From: JADKAV01 sp963733395
GTDB lineage: Bacteria; Actinomycetota; Actinomycetes; S36-B12; UBA10799
Reading direction: 5' to 3'
Length of the DNA: 64,000 nt
Assembly (NCBI GenBank): GCA_963733395.1
Contig: CAVTCZ010000021.1
Span: forward strand, 124,001-188,000
Below are positions 33,226 through 44,242 of the stretch, piece after piece; position 1 is the first letter of the stretch; each line of letters starts with the position of its first letter. A model generated the notes under the pieces. It was not told where the DNA came from, did no database searches, and saw only the letters and a program-made list of their open reading frames with translations. The position numbers and the translations under genes are program-made.

Positions 33226-34542
33226 ATGAGCGACGCCTGGTCCTTCGAAACCAAGCAGATCCACGCAGGACAGACGCCCGACGAGACCACCAACGCGCGG
33301 GCCCTGCCGATCTACCAGACCACCAGCTACACCTTCAACGACACCACGCACGCCGCGAACCTGTTCGCCCTCAAGGAACTGGGCAACATCTACACGCGGA
33401 TCATGAACCCGACCCAGGCGACCGTCGAGGACCGCATCGCGGCGCTCGAGGGTGGCGTCGGGGCGCTGCTGGTCTCCAGCGGCCAGGCCGCCGAGACCCT
33501 GGCGATCCTCAACGTGGCGGAGGCCGGCGACCACATCGTGTCCAGCCCGAGCCTGTACGGCGGGACCTTCAACCTGTTCCACTACACGCTGCCGAAGCTC
33601 GGCATCGAGGTGTCGTTCGTGGAGAACCCCGACGACATCGAGTCCTGGCGGGCAGCCATCAAACCCAACACGAAGGCCTTGTTCGGGGAGACCATCTCCA
33701 ACCCGAAGAACGACATCCTCGACATCGAGGCCGTCGCCAACCTTGCGCATGAGTTCGGGGTGCCGCTGATCGTGGACAACACCGTCGCGACCCCGTACCT
33801 GATCCAGCCGCTGAAGTGGGGTGCCGACGTGGTCGTGCACTCGGCCACGAAGTACATCGGCGGGCACGGCACGGCGGTGGCCGGCGTGATCGTGGACGGC
33901 GGCACGTTCGACTACGCGCAGTACCCCGAGCGCTTCCCCAACTACAACCAGCCGGACCCCAGCTACCACGGCTTGGTCTACGCCCGTGACCTCGGCGTCG
34001 GTTCGCAATTCGGGGCGAACCTGTCGTTCATCCTCAAGGCCCGGGTGCAGTTGCTGCGCGACCTCGGCTCGGCCGTGGCGCCGTTCAACGCCTGGTTGCT
34101 CGCGCAGGGTCTGGAGACGCTGAGCCTGCGCATCGAGCGGCACGTGCAGAACGCGCAGGCGGTGGCCGAGTGGCTCACCTCCCGCGACGAGGTGCTGGGG
34201 GTCAACTACGCCAGCCTGCCGAGCAGCCCGTGGTACGAGTTGGGCCGCAAGTACGCGCCGAAGGGCACGGGTGCGGTCCTCGCGTTCGAGATCGCCGGTG
34301 GCATCGAGGCGGGCCAGCGGTTCGTGGAGGGCCTCGAGTTGCACAGCCATGTGGCGAACATCGGCGATGTCCGCAGCCTGGTCATCCACCCGGCGTCGAC
34401 CACGCACTCCCAGCTCACCGCTGAGGAGCAGCTGGCCGCCGGTGTGACACCGGGCCTGGTCCGGCTGGCCGTCGGGATCGAGAACATCAACGACATCCTG
34501 GCCGACCTCGACGCCGGCTTCCGGGCAGCGAAGGAGGCCTGA
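33226..34542 (+). CDS. metY: O-acetylhomoserine sulfhydrylase
   Basis: 438 residues; PLP enzyme of the Cys/Met metabolism family that makes homocysteine (or methionine) from O-acetylhomoserine and sulfide (or methanethiol). Features: QIHAGQTPDETTNARALPIY at the N-terminus, SSGQAAETLAILN, VDNTVATPYLI and the PLP-lysine motif HSATKYIGGHG near 205-215. Length around 430 is typical of MetY rather than MetB (about 380). The start ATG has an AAAGGAAAT site. It is followed by metX after 3 bp and sits behind the leader attenuator. Confidence 0.95.
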   Translation: MSDAWSFETKQIHAGQTPDETTNARALPIYQTTSYTFNDTTHAANLFALKELGNIYTRIMNPTQATVEDRIAALEGGVGALLVSSGQAAETLAILNVAEAGDHIVSSPSLYGGTFNLFHYTLPKLGIEVSFVENPDDIESWRAAIKPNTKALFGETISNPKNDILDIEAVANLAHEFGVPLIVDNTVATPYLIQPLKWGADVVVHSATKYIGGHGTAVAGVIVDGGTFDYAQYPERFPNYNQPDPSYHGLVYARDLGVGSQFGANLSFILKARVQLLRDLGSAVAPFNAWLLAQGLETLSLRIERHVQNAQAVAEWLTSRDEVLGVNYASLPSSPWYELGRKYAPKGTGAVLAFEIAGGIEAGQRFVEGLELHSHVANIGDVRSLVIHPASTTHSQLTAEEQLAAGVTPGLVRLAVGIENINDILADLDAGFRAAKEA

Positions 34543-34545
34543 GCG

Positions 34546-35652
34546 ATGAGCACCTCCGGCGGATGGCGCGACGGGGATCCGGTTGCCTGGCGGCGGTTCG
34601 CCGACCTGGGCGCGATGGATCTGGAACTGTCGGGGCATCTGCCGGAGGTGCGCGTCGCCTACCAGACGTGGGGCACGTACAGCGGCAACAACGCCGTGCT
34701 GGTGCAACACGCGCTCACCGGGGACGCCCACGCCGCCGGCCCGACGGCTCCCGGCCAGCCGACCGCGGGCTGGTGGGACGACCTGATCGGGCCGGGCAAG
34801 GCGATCGACACCCGGCGCTGGTTCGTGCTCTCCTCCAACGTCCTGGGTGGCTGTCAGGGCACGACCGGCCCCTCGTCGACCGCGCCCGACGGCCGGGCTT
34901 ACGGGTCACGCTGGCCACGGATCACCATTCGCGACCAGGTGGCTGTGGAGGTGGCGCTGGCCGACGCCCTGGGCATCGACCACTTCACTGCGGTCATGGG
35001 CGGGTCGATGGGCGGCATGCGCACCCTGGAGTGGGTCGTGCAGCATCCCGATCGGGTGGGCACGGCCCTGGTGATGGCCACCTCGGCGTCGGCCACCGCC
35101 GACCAGATCGCCACCCAGAACGTCCAGATCCAGGCCATCCAGGCCGATCCCGATTGGCAGGGCGGCGACTACTACGACAGCGGCCGGGCACCGTTCGTCG
35201 GCATGGGGATCGCCCGCCGCATCGCCCACCTGACCTACCGCACCGAGAAGGAGCTCGCCGCACGGTTCGGCCGTGACCATCAACTCGGCGAGGACGCGCT
35301 GGCCGACGGCCGGTTCGCGGTCCAGTCGTACCTGGACCACCAGGCCGACAAACTGAACCGCCGCTTCGACCCCGGCAGCTACGTGGCCCTGTCGGATGCC
35401 ATGGCCCTGCACGACGTGTACCGAGGACGCGGCCTGGGTGCTTTGCGCAATGTGGAGGTCCCGACCCGGGTCCTGGGCATCACGTCCGACCGGTTGTACC
35501 CGCTGTACCTGCAGCAGCAGATCGCCGACGAGATCGGCGTCGACCTCGATGTCGTGGAGTCCCCCTTCGGCCACGACGGGTTCCTGCTGGAGGACGACGA
35601 GATCGGCCGGGTCGTGTCCGACCTGCTGGCCCCGATGGCCACTCCCTGCTGA
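34546..35652 (+). CDS. metX: Homoserine O-acetyltransferase
   Basis: 368 residues; alpha/beta-hydrolase-fold enzyme that makes O-acetylhomoserine, the substrate of MetY. Visible motifs: HALTGDAHAAG, NVLGGCQGTTGPSS, the nucleophile elbow MGGSMGGMRTLEW (Ser near 153), and the C-terminal TSDRLYPLYLQQ (Asp) and SPFGHDGFLLE (His). Normal length for MetX. Translated together with metY. Confidence 0.95.
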   Translation: MSTSGGWRDGDPVAWRRFADLGAMDLELSGHLPEVRVAYQTWGTYSGNNAVLVQHALTGDAHAAGPTAPGQPTAGWWDDLIGPGKAIDTRRWFVLSSNVLGGCQGTTGPSSTAPDGRAYGSRWPRITIRDQVAVEVALADALGIDHFTAVMGGSMGGMRTLEWVVQHPDRVGTALVMATSASATADQIATQNVQIQAIQADPDWQGGDYYDSGRAPFVGMGIARRIAHLTYRTEKELAARFGRDHQLGEDALADGRFAVQSYLDHQADKLNRRFDPGSYVALSDAMALHDVYRGRGLGALRNVEVPTRVLGITSDRLYPLYLQQQIADEIGVDLDVVESPFGHDGFLLEDDEIGRVVSDLLAPMATPC

Positions 35653-35788
35653 ACGGGACGGGCACAGCGAACGTCCCGGTCCACTCTCGTGCCCGGCAGC
35701 GCAATCGTGCGGTTGCTCGGCGGTTGGCCACGCCAACAACGTGAAGGCGTGAGCCAGCAGTCCAACTCGTGACGAACGGCACAACTTC

Positions 35789-36397
35789 TCACCAACGGCA
35801 TGACAATGCCAGGCTGCGCAGGGCCACGCGTTGACACTCAACGCAGAACCGCGATCGCCACCGGCCCACCATGGATGGATTCGCATTGCAGCCGTCGGAA
35901 TCCGATACAGGCGTCAGCCCCTCGTCACCCGGAACGGCGGGTACCAGCCCGAAGGCATTCGGACCCGTGCCCATCAGCGCAACGTGGAGTATGTCCTCGG
36001 TTCCGCGGTGACCCCGAACTGCTCCCGGGCAGCTCTCGACGGCCTCGCGGAAGTCAGCACGCGCCTGCTGCATCTGCGCATGAGCCTGCTTGCGCAGCGG
36101 ATCGGTGGCAGCGGCGTAGTCCCGCCACGCCTGCTTTCGCTGCTCTGCCGTCTCGGCATGCAGCAGGGCGAAGCGCAGGGTGTTGTGTGCGTCCCTGCTG
36201 CCGGCGCGGTACTGCTCGAGGATCCGCCGGCGCTGTGCACGGTAGGCGTCTGCGGCGATCTGAGCGGCGGCGCGGAAACCCTGCCGGGCGGCCTGGGAGG
36301 CCGGTGCCGGTTGTGCTGTGACCACCCCGGTCTGTCCGGTCAGCAGGACGGCCGAGGCAGCGACGACTGAGGCAGCGGTGTGACGCCATGGGGCCAT
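35789..36397 (-). CDS. Secreted hypothetical protein
   Basis: 202 residues starting MAPWRHTAASVVAASAVLLT with a likely Sec signal peptide (cleavage near TAQPAPA). The mature N-terminal part is helical (RAQRRRILEQYRAGSRDAHN; TAEQRKQAWRDYAAATDPLR), similar to small periplasmic-type helical proteins. The last ~50 residues look poorly protein-like, so the true end may be earlier or shifted. An AAGGATGGAG site precedes the start. It is divergent from the kdp operon. Confidence 0.6.
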   Translation of the reverse strand: MAPWRHTAASVVAASAVLLTGQTGVVTAQPAPASQAARQGFRAAAQIAADAYRAQRRRILEQYRAGSRDAHNTLRFALLHAETAEQRKQAWRDYAAATDPLRKQAHAQMQQARADFREAVESCPGAVRGHRGTEDILHVALMGTGPNAFGLVPAVPGDEGLTPVSDSDGCNANPSMVGRWRSRFCVECQRVALRSLALSCRW

Positions 36398-36482
36398 GGC
36401 TCCATCCTTGCCGCCCTCAGGGGCCGGTCAAGGGAGTTCAGCCGGAGTTAATCAGGCCCGAACGTGGGGGGCGTCTGGAAGT

Positions 36483-36523
36483 CGTCAGGAAGCCCGAGTC
36501 GCGGCGTCAGGACCTCGTCAGGA
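36483..36523 (+). promoter_or_regulatory. Three phased CGTCAGGA direct repeats upstream of kdp
   Basis: CGTCAGGA occurs at 36483-36490, 36505-36512 and 36516-36523, i.e. spaced 22 and 11 bp, multiples of a helical turn. Direct repeats in phase are typical of OmpR/KdpE-type response-regulator sites. They lie 55-95 bp before the first kdp-associated start. Confidence 0.55.
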
Positions 36524-36577
36524 CGGTTGTCCGCCGGCCCTCACCGGCGCCTTGATGGAGGCAGGAAGGGGAGGGAA

Positions 36578-36661
36578 ATGCCTGATATCGCCTACGTTCT
36601 CGTGATCATCGCGAGCTTCGCTCTCGTGTTCGCGGTCCTCAAGGGGGTCGAGCGGCTGTGA
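36578..36661 (+). CDS. 27-residue membrane peptide upstream of kdpF
   Basis: MPDIAYVLVIIASFALVFAV and then LKGVERL: a single transmembrane helix with a short basic tail, preceded by GGAAGGGGAGGG. Its stop overlaps the kdpF GTG (GTGA). Small ORFs of this type occur in front of kdpF in other actinobacteria as I recall, but I know no assigned function. It may be a KdpF-like stabilising subunit. Confidence 0.65.
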   Translation: MPDIAYVLVIIASFALVFAVLKGVERL

Positions 36662-36747
36662 GCGCCTTGGAGATCACCGCCCTGTTGGTCGCGTTCGCGC
36701 TCCTGGTGTACCTCGTGATCACGCTGCTGTTCCCGGAGAGGTTCTGA
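36658..36747 (+). CDS. kdpF: Potassium-transporting ATPase subunit F
   Basis: 29 residues ending LVYLVITLLFPERF, the family ending of KdpF, a single-helix peptide that stabilises the KdpFABC complex. GTG start 36658 overlaps the upstream stop; the TGA overlaps kdpA (TGATG). Confidence 0.85.
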   Translation: MSALEITALLVAFALLVYLVITLLFPERF

Positions 36748-38413
36748 TGTCCGACACAACCGCCGCAGGTGATGCAGATCGCGGCCCTCGTGTTGCTGCT
36801 CCTGCTGGTCCAGTGGCCGCTGGGCACCTACATCGCCAAGACGTTGACCACCGATCGTGATTCGCGGGTCGAGAAGGGCATCTACCGCCTGGTCGGGGTC
36901 AACCCCGAGTCCCGGCAGCCCTGGTCCACCTACGCGGTGTCGGTCCTGGCCTTCTCGGCCGTGGGCGTGCTCCTGCTGTACGGCGCTCCTGCGGTTGCAG
37001 GCGGTACTGCCGCTGAGCGTCGGGATGCCGGCGGTGCCCCCGGCGGGCGCCTTCAACACCGCCGTCAGTTTCGTGACGAACACGAACTGGCAGTGGTACT
37101 CCGGCGAATCGACCATGGGCTACCTGTCCCAGATGTCCGGACTCGCCGTGCAGAACTTCGTGTCGGCGGCCGTCGGCATCGCCGTGGCCTTCGTGCTGCT
37201 GCGCGGATTCGCGGCATCCGGGGGTTCGGATGTCGGCAACTTCTGGGTCGACGTCACGCGGATCACGCTGCGGGTGCTGCTCCCTATCGCATTCGTGGCT
37301 GCGGTGCTGATGATGATCAGCGGCGTCATCCAGAACCTGTCCGACCCGGTCACCGTGACCACGTTGCAGGGCGGCAGCCAGACGCTGCCCGGCGGACCGG
37401 TCGCCACCCAGGAGGCCATCAAGCAACTGGGCACGAACGGCGGCGGGTTCTTCAACGCCAACTCCGCCCACCCGTTCGAGAACCCCACGGTCTACACGAA
37501 CTTCCTGCAGATCTTCCTGCTGCTGGTGATCCCGTTCTCGCTGCCGCGGGCCATGGGCATCGTGCTGGGGAACAAGCGGCAGGGCGTGGCGATCCTGTCG
37601 GCCATGGGCGTGCTCTGGCTGACCAGCGTCGCGTTCATCACCTGGGCGGAGCTGGCCGGCAAGGGCCTGGCACCGCAACTGGCGGGCGCTGCGATGGAGG
37701 GCAAGGAGGTCCGCTTCGGGGAGGCGACGTCCGCGCTCTTCGCCGCGTCGACGACCGGCACCAGCACCGGAGCGGTGAACTCCATGCACGACTCGTTCAC
37801 AGCGGCCGGTGGCGGGGTGGCGATGCTGAACATGATGCTCGGCGAAGTCTCGCCCGGCGGCACCGGTTCGGGGCTGTACGGCATGCTCGTCCTGGCCATC
37901 CTCACGGTGTTCCTCGCCGGGCTGATGGTCGGGCGCACCCCGGAGATCTACGGCAAGCGCATCGGCCGCCGCCAGGTCACGCTCGTCGGGCTGTACATCC
38001 TCACCACGCCGGCCCTCCTGCTGACCGGGGCGGCGCTGACCGCGGTGGTCCCGGACCTGGTCGACGCCTCGGTGTCGCAGGCCGGTCCGCACGGCCTCTC
38101 CGACGTGCTGTACGCCTATGCCAGCGGCTCCAACAACAACGGCTCGGCCTTCGCCAGTTTCGGTGCGGCGACCACGTACCAGAACACGGCGCTGGGCCTG
38201 GTCATGCTGTTCGGCCGCTTCATCCCGATGATCCTGGTCATCGCCCTGGCCGGTTCCCTGGCCGCCCAGACCCGCAAGGAACCGGGACCGGGCACGTTGC
38301 CCACAGACAAACCACTGTTCGTCGGCCTGCTGGTCGTGGTGGTGCTGTTCATCGCCGGGCTGACGTACGTACCTGCTTTGGCACTCGGACCTGTCGCGGA
38401 GGCACTGCTATGA
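36747..38413 (+). CDS. kdpA: Potassium-transporting ATPase subunit A, two frameshifts
   Basis: About 554 residues, normal for KdpA, the K+-selective channel-like subunit. ATG 36747 begins MSDTTAA; an extra base near 36770 shifts to MQIAALVLLLLLVQWPLGTY, and an extra C near 36985 (tacggCgctc) shifts again to LLRLQAVLPLSVG. Selectivity-loop regions are intact: NTAVSFVTNTNWQWYSGEST, GTNGGGFFNANSAHPFENPT and SNNNGSAFASFG. The end overlaps kdpB (ATGA). Confidence 0.9.
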
Positions 38414-40465
38414 GTATCACCCACACCACCAGCGGACCTGCGGCCTTCGGCCCCGGCCAGCTGCTGCGCAACCTCCCGCAGGCGCTGCGCAAACTCGACC
38501 CGCGGGAGGTGATCCGCACCCCCGTCATGTTCGTCGTGTGGGTGGGTGCCTTGATGACCACCGTGCTGGCGGTCCAGGATCCCTCGGTGTTCGCTGGGGG
38601 GTCGCCGTCTGGCTGTGGCTGACGGTGCTGTTCGGCACCCTGGCCGAGGCCGTGGCCGAGGGCCGGGGCCGGGCCCAGGCCGAGAGCCTGCGCAGGGCCC
38701 GCAAGGACTGCCGTGGCCCGCCGCTTGCACCCCGACGGCCAGGAGGAGCACATCCCGGGTGCGCACCTGAAGGTGGGCGACTTCGTGGTCGTCGAGGCCG
38801 GCGAGATCATCCCCGGCGACGGCGACGTCGTCGAGGGTGTCGCCTCGGTCGACGAGTCGGCGATCACCGGCGAATCGGCGCCGGTCATCCGGGAGTCCGG
38901 AGGCGACCGCAGCGCGGTGACCGGCGGGACGAAGGTGCTGTCCGACCGGATCGTGGTGCGCATCACCGCCGCTCCCGGGCAGACGTTCCTGGACCGCATG
39001 ATCGCTCTGGTCGAGGGATCCGCCCGGCAGAAGACGCCGAACGAGATCGCCCTGAACCTGCTGCTGTCCGTGCTGACCATCATCTTCCTGCTGGCGGTCG
39101 TCACCCTGCAGCCGTTCGCCATCTACTCCGACGCCGAGCAGCCGATCCTGGTGCTGGTGGCGCTGCTGGTGTGCCTCATCCCGACCACGATCGGGGCGCT
39201 GCTCTCGGCGATCGGGATCGCCGGCATGGACCGCCTGGTGCAGCGCAACGTGCTGGCCACCTCCGGGCGGGCGGTGGAGGCCGCCGGCGACGTCGACGTT
39301 CTGCTGCTGGACAAGACCGGCACCATCACTCTGGGAAACCGGCAGGCCGCCGAGTTCATCCCGGTGGCCGGGGTCACCGAGCGGGAACTCGCCGAGGCCG
39401 CGCAGCTGTCCAGTCTCGCCGACGAGACCCCCGAAGGGCGGTCCATCGTGGTGCTGGCCAAGCAGAAGTACGACCTGCGCGTCCGTGAGGAGGTGAGCGA
39501 CGCCACGTTCCATCGAGTTCTCGGCCCGCACCCGCATGTCCGGCGTCGACATCCCACTCAACGGGCAGATCCACGAGATCCGCAAGGGCGCCGCGGCGGC
39601 CGCCATCCGGTGGGTGCGGGACAACCACGGACACGCCGGCGCCGACCTCGCTGAGACCGTGGACGCGGTCAGCGCGGCAGGCGGAACGCCGTTGGTGGTG
39701 GCGGAGACGGTGGGCGACGAGCCCGCGCGGCCGCTGGGCGTCATCAACCTCAAGGACATCGTCAAGGAGGGTATGCGCGAACGGTTCGACCAGTTGCGGT
39801 CGATGGGGATCCGCACCGTCATGATCACCGGCGACAACCCGATGACGGCGCGGGCGATCGCTGCCGAGGCCGGCGTCGACGACTTCCTGGCCGAGGCCAA
39901 GCCGGAGGACAAGCTGGCGCTGATCCGCAAGGAACAGGCCGCTGGCCGGATGGTGGCCATGACCGGGGACGGCACCAACGACGCACCGGCGCTGGCCCAG
40001 GCCGACGTCGGGGTGGCGATGAACACCGGCACGTCGGCGGCCAAGGAGGCCGGCAACATGGTGGATCTCGACAGCAACCCGACGAAGCTCATCGAGATCG
40101 TGGAGATCGGCAAGCAGTTGCTGGTCACCCGTGGGGCGCTGACCACCTTCTCCATCGCCAACGACCTCGCGAAGTACTTCGCGATCCTGCCCGCGATGTT
40201 CGTGCTGGCCTATCCGCAGCTGGACCGGCTGAACATCATGGGGCTGTCGTCGCCGGAGTCGGCGATCCTGTCGGCGGTGATCTTCAACGCGCTGATCATC
40301 GTCGCCCTGATCCCGCTGTCGCTGCGGGGGGTCCGGTTCGCGCCGACCAGCGCGGAGAACCTGCTGCGGCGCAACCTGCTCACCTACGGCCTGGGCGGGA
40401 TCGTCGCACCCTTCATCGGAATCAAGCTGATCGACCTGGTCGTCAGCCAACTGCCAGGACTGTGA
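38410..40465 (+). CDS. kdpB: Potassium-transporting ATPase subunit B, frameshifted
   Basis: About 684 residues; P-type ATPase subunit. The phosphorylation motif DKTGTITLGNR, the TGES loop (DESAITGESAP) and the hinge MTGDGTNDAPALAQADVG are all intact. Frame changes occur near 38595 (VFA/WGVAVWLW), near 38713 (RARKD/ARRLHPDG) and near 39510 (extra C in ttCcatcgag), the last restoring TFIEFSARTRMSGVD. The same-frame fragments otherwise read as a normal KdpB. Confidence 0.9.
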
Positions 40466-40472
40466 GGAGATC

Positions 40473-41047
40473 ATGAACATCGTTCGACAGGGGTGGGCGG
40501 CACTTCGCCTCATGCTCGTGTTCACCGTCGTGCTGGGGCTGCTGTACCCGCTGGCCGGAGTGGTGGTGGCGCAGGCGGTCACGGGCAAGGCGCAAGGGCA
40601 GCCTGGTGACCGTCAACGGGTCGGCCGTGGGTTCAGCGCTCATCGGGCAACCGTTCGACGGCGACGAGTGGTTCCTGCCGCGGCCGTCGGCGGCCGGTGA
40701 CGGGTACGACGCGTTGGCCAGCGCCGGCTCGAACCTCGGGCCGAACAACCCCGACCTGGTCGCCGAGATCGAGGCGCGCAAGGCCGAGGTGGCCCAGCGC
40801 GAGGGTGTGAGCCCGGCCGAGGTTCCGGCCGATGCCGTCACCGCCTCGGCGTCGGGGCTGGACCCGGACATCTCGCCGGAGTACGCGCAGCTGCAGGTGC
40901 CGCGGGTGGCGGCGGCGCGCGGACTCACCGAGGATCAGGTGCAGGCGCTGGTGGATGGCGGCCACGACGCCGGCCGGGTTCTCGGTGCTCGGCGCACCGG
41001 CGGTGAACGTGCTCGAACTCAACGTGGCGCTCGACCGGGCACAATGA
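40473..41047 (+). CDS. kdpC: Potassium-transporting ATPase subunit C, two frameshifts
   Basis: About 190 residues: one N-terminal membrane helix (LMLVFTVVLGLLYPLAGVVV), then the periplasmic-side domain (VNGSAVGSALIGQPFDGDEW, PRPSAAGDGYDALASAGSNL). A single extra A near 40598 (gcgcAAgggc) and a second shift near 40965 interrupt it. The C-terminus NVLELNVALDRAQ is the expected KdpC ending. KdpC links the A and B subunits. Confidence 0.88.
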
Positions 41048-41053
41048 CTGAAT

Positions 41054-43571
41054 GTGAGCCAGGAAATCACCTCGGCGCGCGGCTCCCTGCGGGTGTACCT
41101 GGGGGCCGCGCCCGGGGTGGGCAAGACCTTCGCGATGCTCAACGAGGGCAACCGGCGGGCCCACCGGGGTGCCGACGTGGTCGTCGGATTCGTGGAGAGC
41201 CACGATCGACAGCTGACCGAGGACGCGGTCGGCGACCTCGAGGTGGTGCCGCGGCAGACCCTCGAGCACCGGGGCTCGCTGCTGACCGAGATGGACGTCG
41301 ACGCTGTGCTCGCCCGCAGGCCGGAGATCGCCCTGGTCGACGAATTGGCCCACACCAACGTCCCAGGCTGTCGCAACGAGAAGCGCTGGCAGGACGTCGA
41401 TGAGCTGCTCGAGGCCGGCATCGATGTGATCACGACCGTGAACATCCAGCACCTGGAGTCCCTCAACGACGTGGTGTACACCATCACCGGGATCCGGCAG
41501 GCCGAGACCGTGCCGGATGACGTCGTACGACGGGCCGACCAGATCGAACTGGTCGACATGAGCCCGCAGGCACTGCGCAGACGGATGGCGCACGGGAACA
41601 TCTACAAGCCGGAGAAGGTCGATGCGGCCCTGACCAACTACTTCCGGGTGGGCAACCTCACCGCGCTGCGGGAACTGGCCCTGCTGTGGACCGCCGACCG
41701 CGTGGACCAGGCGCTGGAGTTGTACCGGGAAGAGAACGACATCGAGGATCCCTGGCCCACCCGGGAGCGGGTCGTCGTGGCGCTGACCGGGGGCCCAGAG
41801 GGCGAGACACTGCTGCGTCGCGGTGCCCGGATCGCCCAGCGGGCCGTGGGCGGGGAACTGCTGGCACTGCACGTGACGACCACCGATGGTCTCAGCACGG
41901 GATCCCCGGAGGTGCTGGTACGACAGCGGCGTCTGGTGGAGGAACTCGGCGGGTCGTTCCACGTCGTGACCGGCAGTGACATCGGTGACGCCATCCTGGA
42001 CTTCGCCCGCGGTGTGAACGCCTCGCAGATCGTGCTCGGCGCCCCGCGGCGCAACCGGCTCGCCAGCTGTGCTGTCAGAGGGCGATGGGACCCAGGTGGT
42101 GCGTGATTCCGGCGACATCGACGTGCACATCGTCACGCATGAGCGCACCGACACCGGGCGCCGCTTGCTCGCAGGGGACGAGTCTGCTGTCGCGCGACCG
42201 TCAGATCACTGGCTGGCTGGGCGCGGTCGTCGGCATGCCCGCTGCTGGCCTGGCTGCTCGCTGCAGTGGGATCGTGGGCGACCGCTGCCCGTGACGCTGA
42301 TGCTCTTCCTGGCCGCGGTGCTCGACAGCGGCCTTGGTCGGCGGCATGCTGGCCGGCCATGGCGGCGCGGCAGTCTCGGCGGCGCTCATCGCCGACTACC
42401 TGTTCATCCCTCCGTACAACACCCTGACGGATCAGCTCGACCGCGGACGTGCTGGCCCTGATCGTGCTGCTGGCGGTGGCGGTGCTCGCTGCCAGGGTGG
42501 TGGACGTCTCGGCCCGCCGACTGCGGGAGGCGGCCGTGGCCCAGGCCGAGGCCGACACCCTGATCGGCCTTGACCGGCACGATCCTGCACGGCGAACACG
42601 CGATCCCCGCGCTGCTGGATCAGCTGCGGGAGACGTTCTCGCTGGACTACGTCGCGTTGCGCGAGCGGTCGCCCGCGCGACCGCCGCTGGCGGGTGCGCG
42701 AATCCACCGGGCAGGCGCCCGGCCGACGGCGCAGCCCACGGAGGTACCGATCAGCGAGGGACCTCGAGATGACCATCGCCGGGCCGTCGCTGGACGCCCA
42801 GAACATGCGTGTGCTGACCGCCGTCGCGATCCAGGCCGAGGGGTTGGTGGAGCGTGAACGGCTGCGCACCGAGGCCCGGCTGGCCAGGCAGGAGCGGGAA
42901 CGCACCCGCATCCGGACTGCGCTGTTGGCCGCGGTGAGCCACGACCTGCGCACACCGCTGGCCGGGACCAAGGCGGCCATCACCGCGCTGCGCTCCCAGG
43001 GGCTGCATCTCGACGAGACCGACCGGGAGGAACTGCTGGCCACCGTGGAGGCCTCGACCGATCGGCTGCAGGCTCTGATCGACAATCTGCTGGACATGAG
43101 CCGCCTGGATGCCGGGGCGGTCAATCCGGTTCTCGGTGAGGTGTGGCTGCAGGATCTCATCACGACCGCCAGCAAGACCGTCCCGCCGGAGAGCCTGGAC
43201 GTTGCGATGCCCGTGGACCTGCCTCCCGTCTGGGGGGACGAGGGGCTGCTCGAACGTGCTGTGGCCAACGTCATCGAGAACGCCGTCCGGTACTGTCCGG
43301 CAGGTGCGCGGGTGCGAATCCAGGCCGAGCCGTCGGTGATGAGGTGATGTTGCGCGTGGCTGACACCGGACCCGGCATCAAGGACAGTGCGCGGGAGAGC
43401 ATCTTCCAGCCCTTCCAGCGACTCGGCGACTCCCCCGGACGGCAGGGCGTCGGCCTGGGGCTGGCCGTGGCCCGGGGGTTCGTGGAGGCCTGCGGCGGCC
43501 GTCTGGAAGCCGAGGACACCCCAGGTGGCGGCCTGACGATGGTCTTTCGACTACCCACGGAGCCGACATGA
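41054..43571 (+). CDS. kdpD: Sensor histidine kinase KdpD, multiply frameshifted
   Basis: About 835 residues expected. The N-terminal KdpD domain is intact (41054-42060): GAAPGVGKTFAMLNEGNRRA (Walker A) and ALVDELAHTNVPGCRNEKRW, followed by a USP-like domain. From about 42070 to 42780 the frame changes several times across the four membrane helices (GWLGAVVGMP, AALIADYLFIPPYNTLTD). The kinase core is readable: AVSHDLRTPLAGTKAAITAL (phospho-His), VIENAVRYCP (N box), then a shift near 43335 and VADTGPGIKDSARE (G1). It phosphorylates KdpE in response to low K+ or osmotic stress. Confidence 0.87.
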
Positions 43572-44240
43572 GGTTGCTGGTCGTCGAGGACGATGCCGGG
43601 CTGGCGAAGGCCCTGCAGATCACGCTGCGGGCGCGAGGCGACGAGGTGGTCTGGGCCCAGACCGGCCGGGGGGCACTGGATGCCATGGCCCATGAGCACC
43701 CGGACGTGGTCGTCCTGGACCTCGGCTTGCCCGACATGGACGGGGTGGAGGTGCTGACGGCCATCCGGGGGTGGTCGAAGGTCCCGGTGCTCGTCCTCTC
43801 GGCGCGCACCGATGCCTCGCGACAAGGTGACGGCCCTGGATGCCGGCGCCGATGACTACGTGACCAAACCGTTCGGGATGGACGAGTTGTTGGCCCGGGT
43901 GCGCGCGGCCCACCGACGCGGGACGACCGAGGACGCCCCGCCCACGGTGACGACCCCGGACTTCACGGTGGATCTGGCACGCCGACGAGTCACCCGCGGG
44001 GACACCGAAGTCCGGCTCACGCCGACGGAGTGGCGGTTGCTCGAGCTGCTCGTACGGGAACCGGACAAGGTGGTCGGCAAGCAGACCCTGCTGGACGACC
44101 TGCGGGGACCCAACGTGCCCAGCCAGGGCCACTACCTGCGCGTCTACCTCGCACAGTTGCGCGCCAAGCTCGAGCCGGATCCGGCGAACCCGCGGTACCT
44201 GTTGACCGTCCCCGGGGTGGGGTACCGCTTCCAGCCGTAG
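43568..44240 (+). CDS. kdpE: Response regulator KdpE, one frameshift
   Basis: About 223 residues, OmpR family. Receiver: VVEDDAGLAKAL (acidic pocket) and VVVLDLGLPDMDG (phospho-Asp near 53). One extra base near 43818 shifts the frame before DKVTALDAGADDYVTKPFGM, which carries the conserved Lys. The winged-helix domain ends LRAKLEPDPANPRYLLTVPG. ATGA overlap with kdpD. The phased repeats upstream of kdpF are the likely target. Confidence 0.9.
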
Positions 44241-44242
44241 GA

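Noticed and set aside
35831..36370. Plus-strand 179-residue ORF opposite the secreted hypothetical
   Set aside because: Lacks ribosome site and signal; the minus-strand frame has a signal peptide and ribosome site, though its tail is doubtful.
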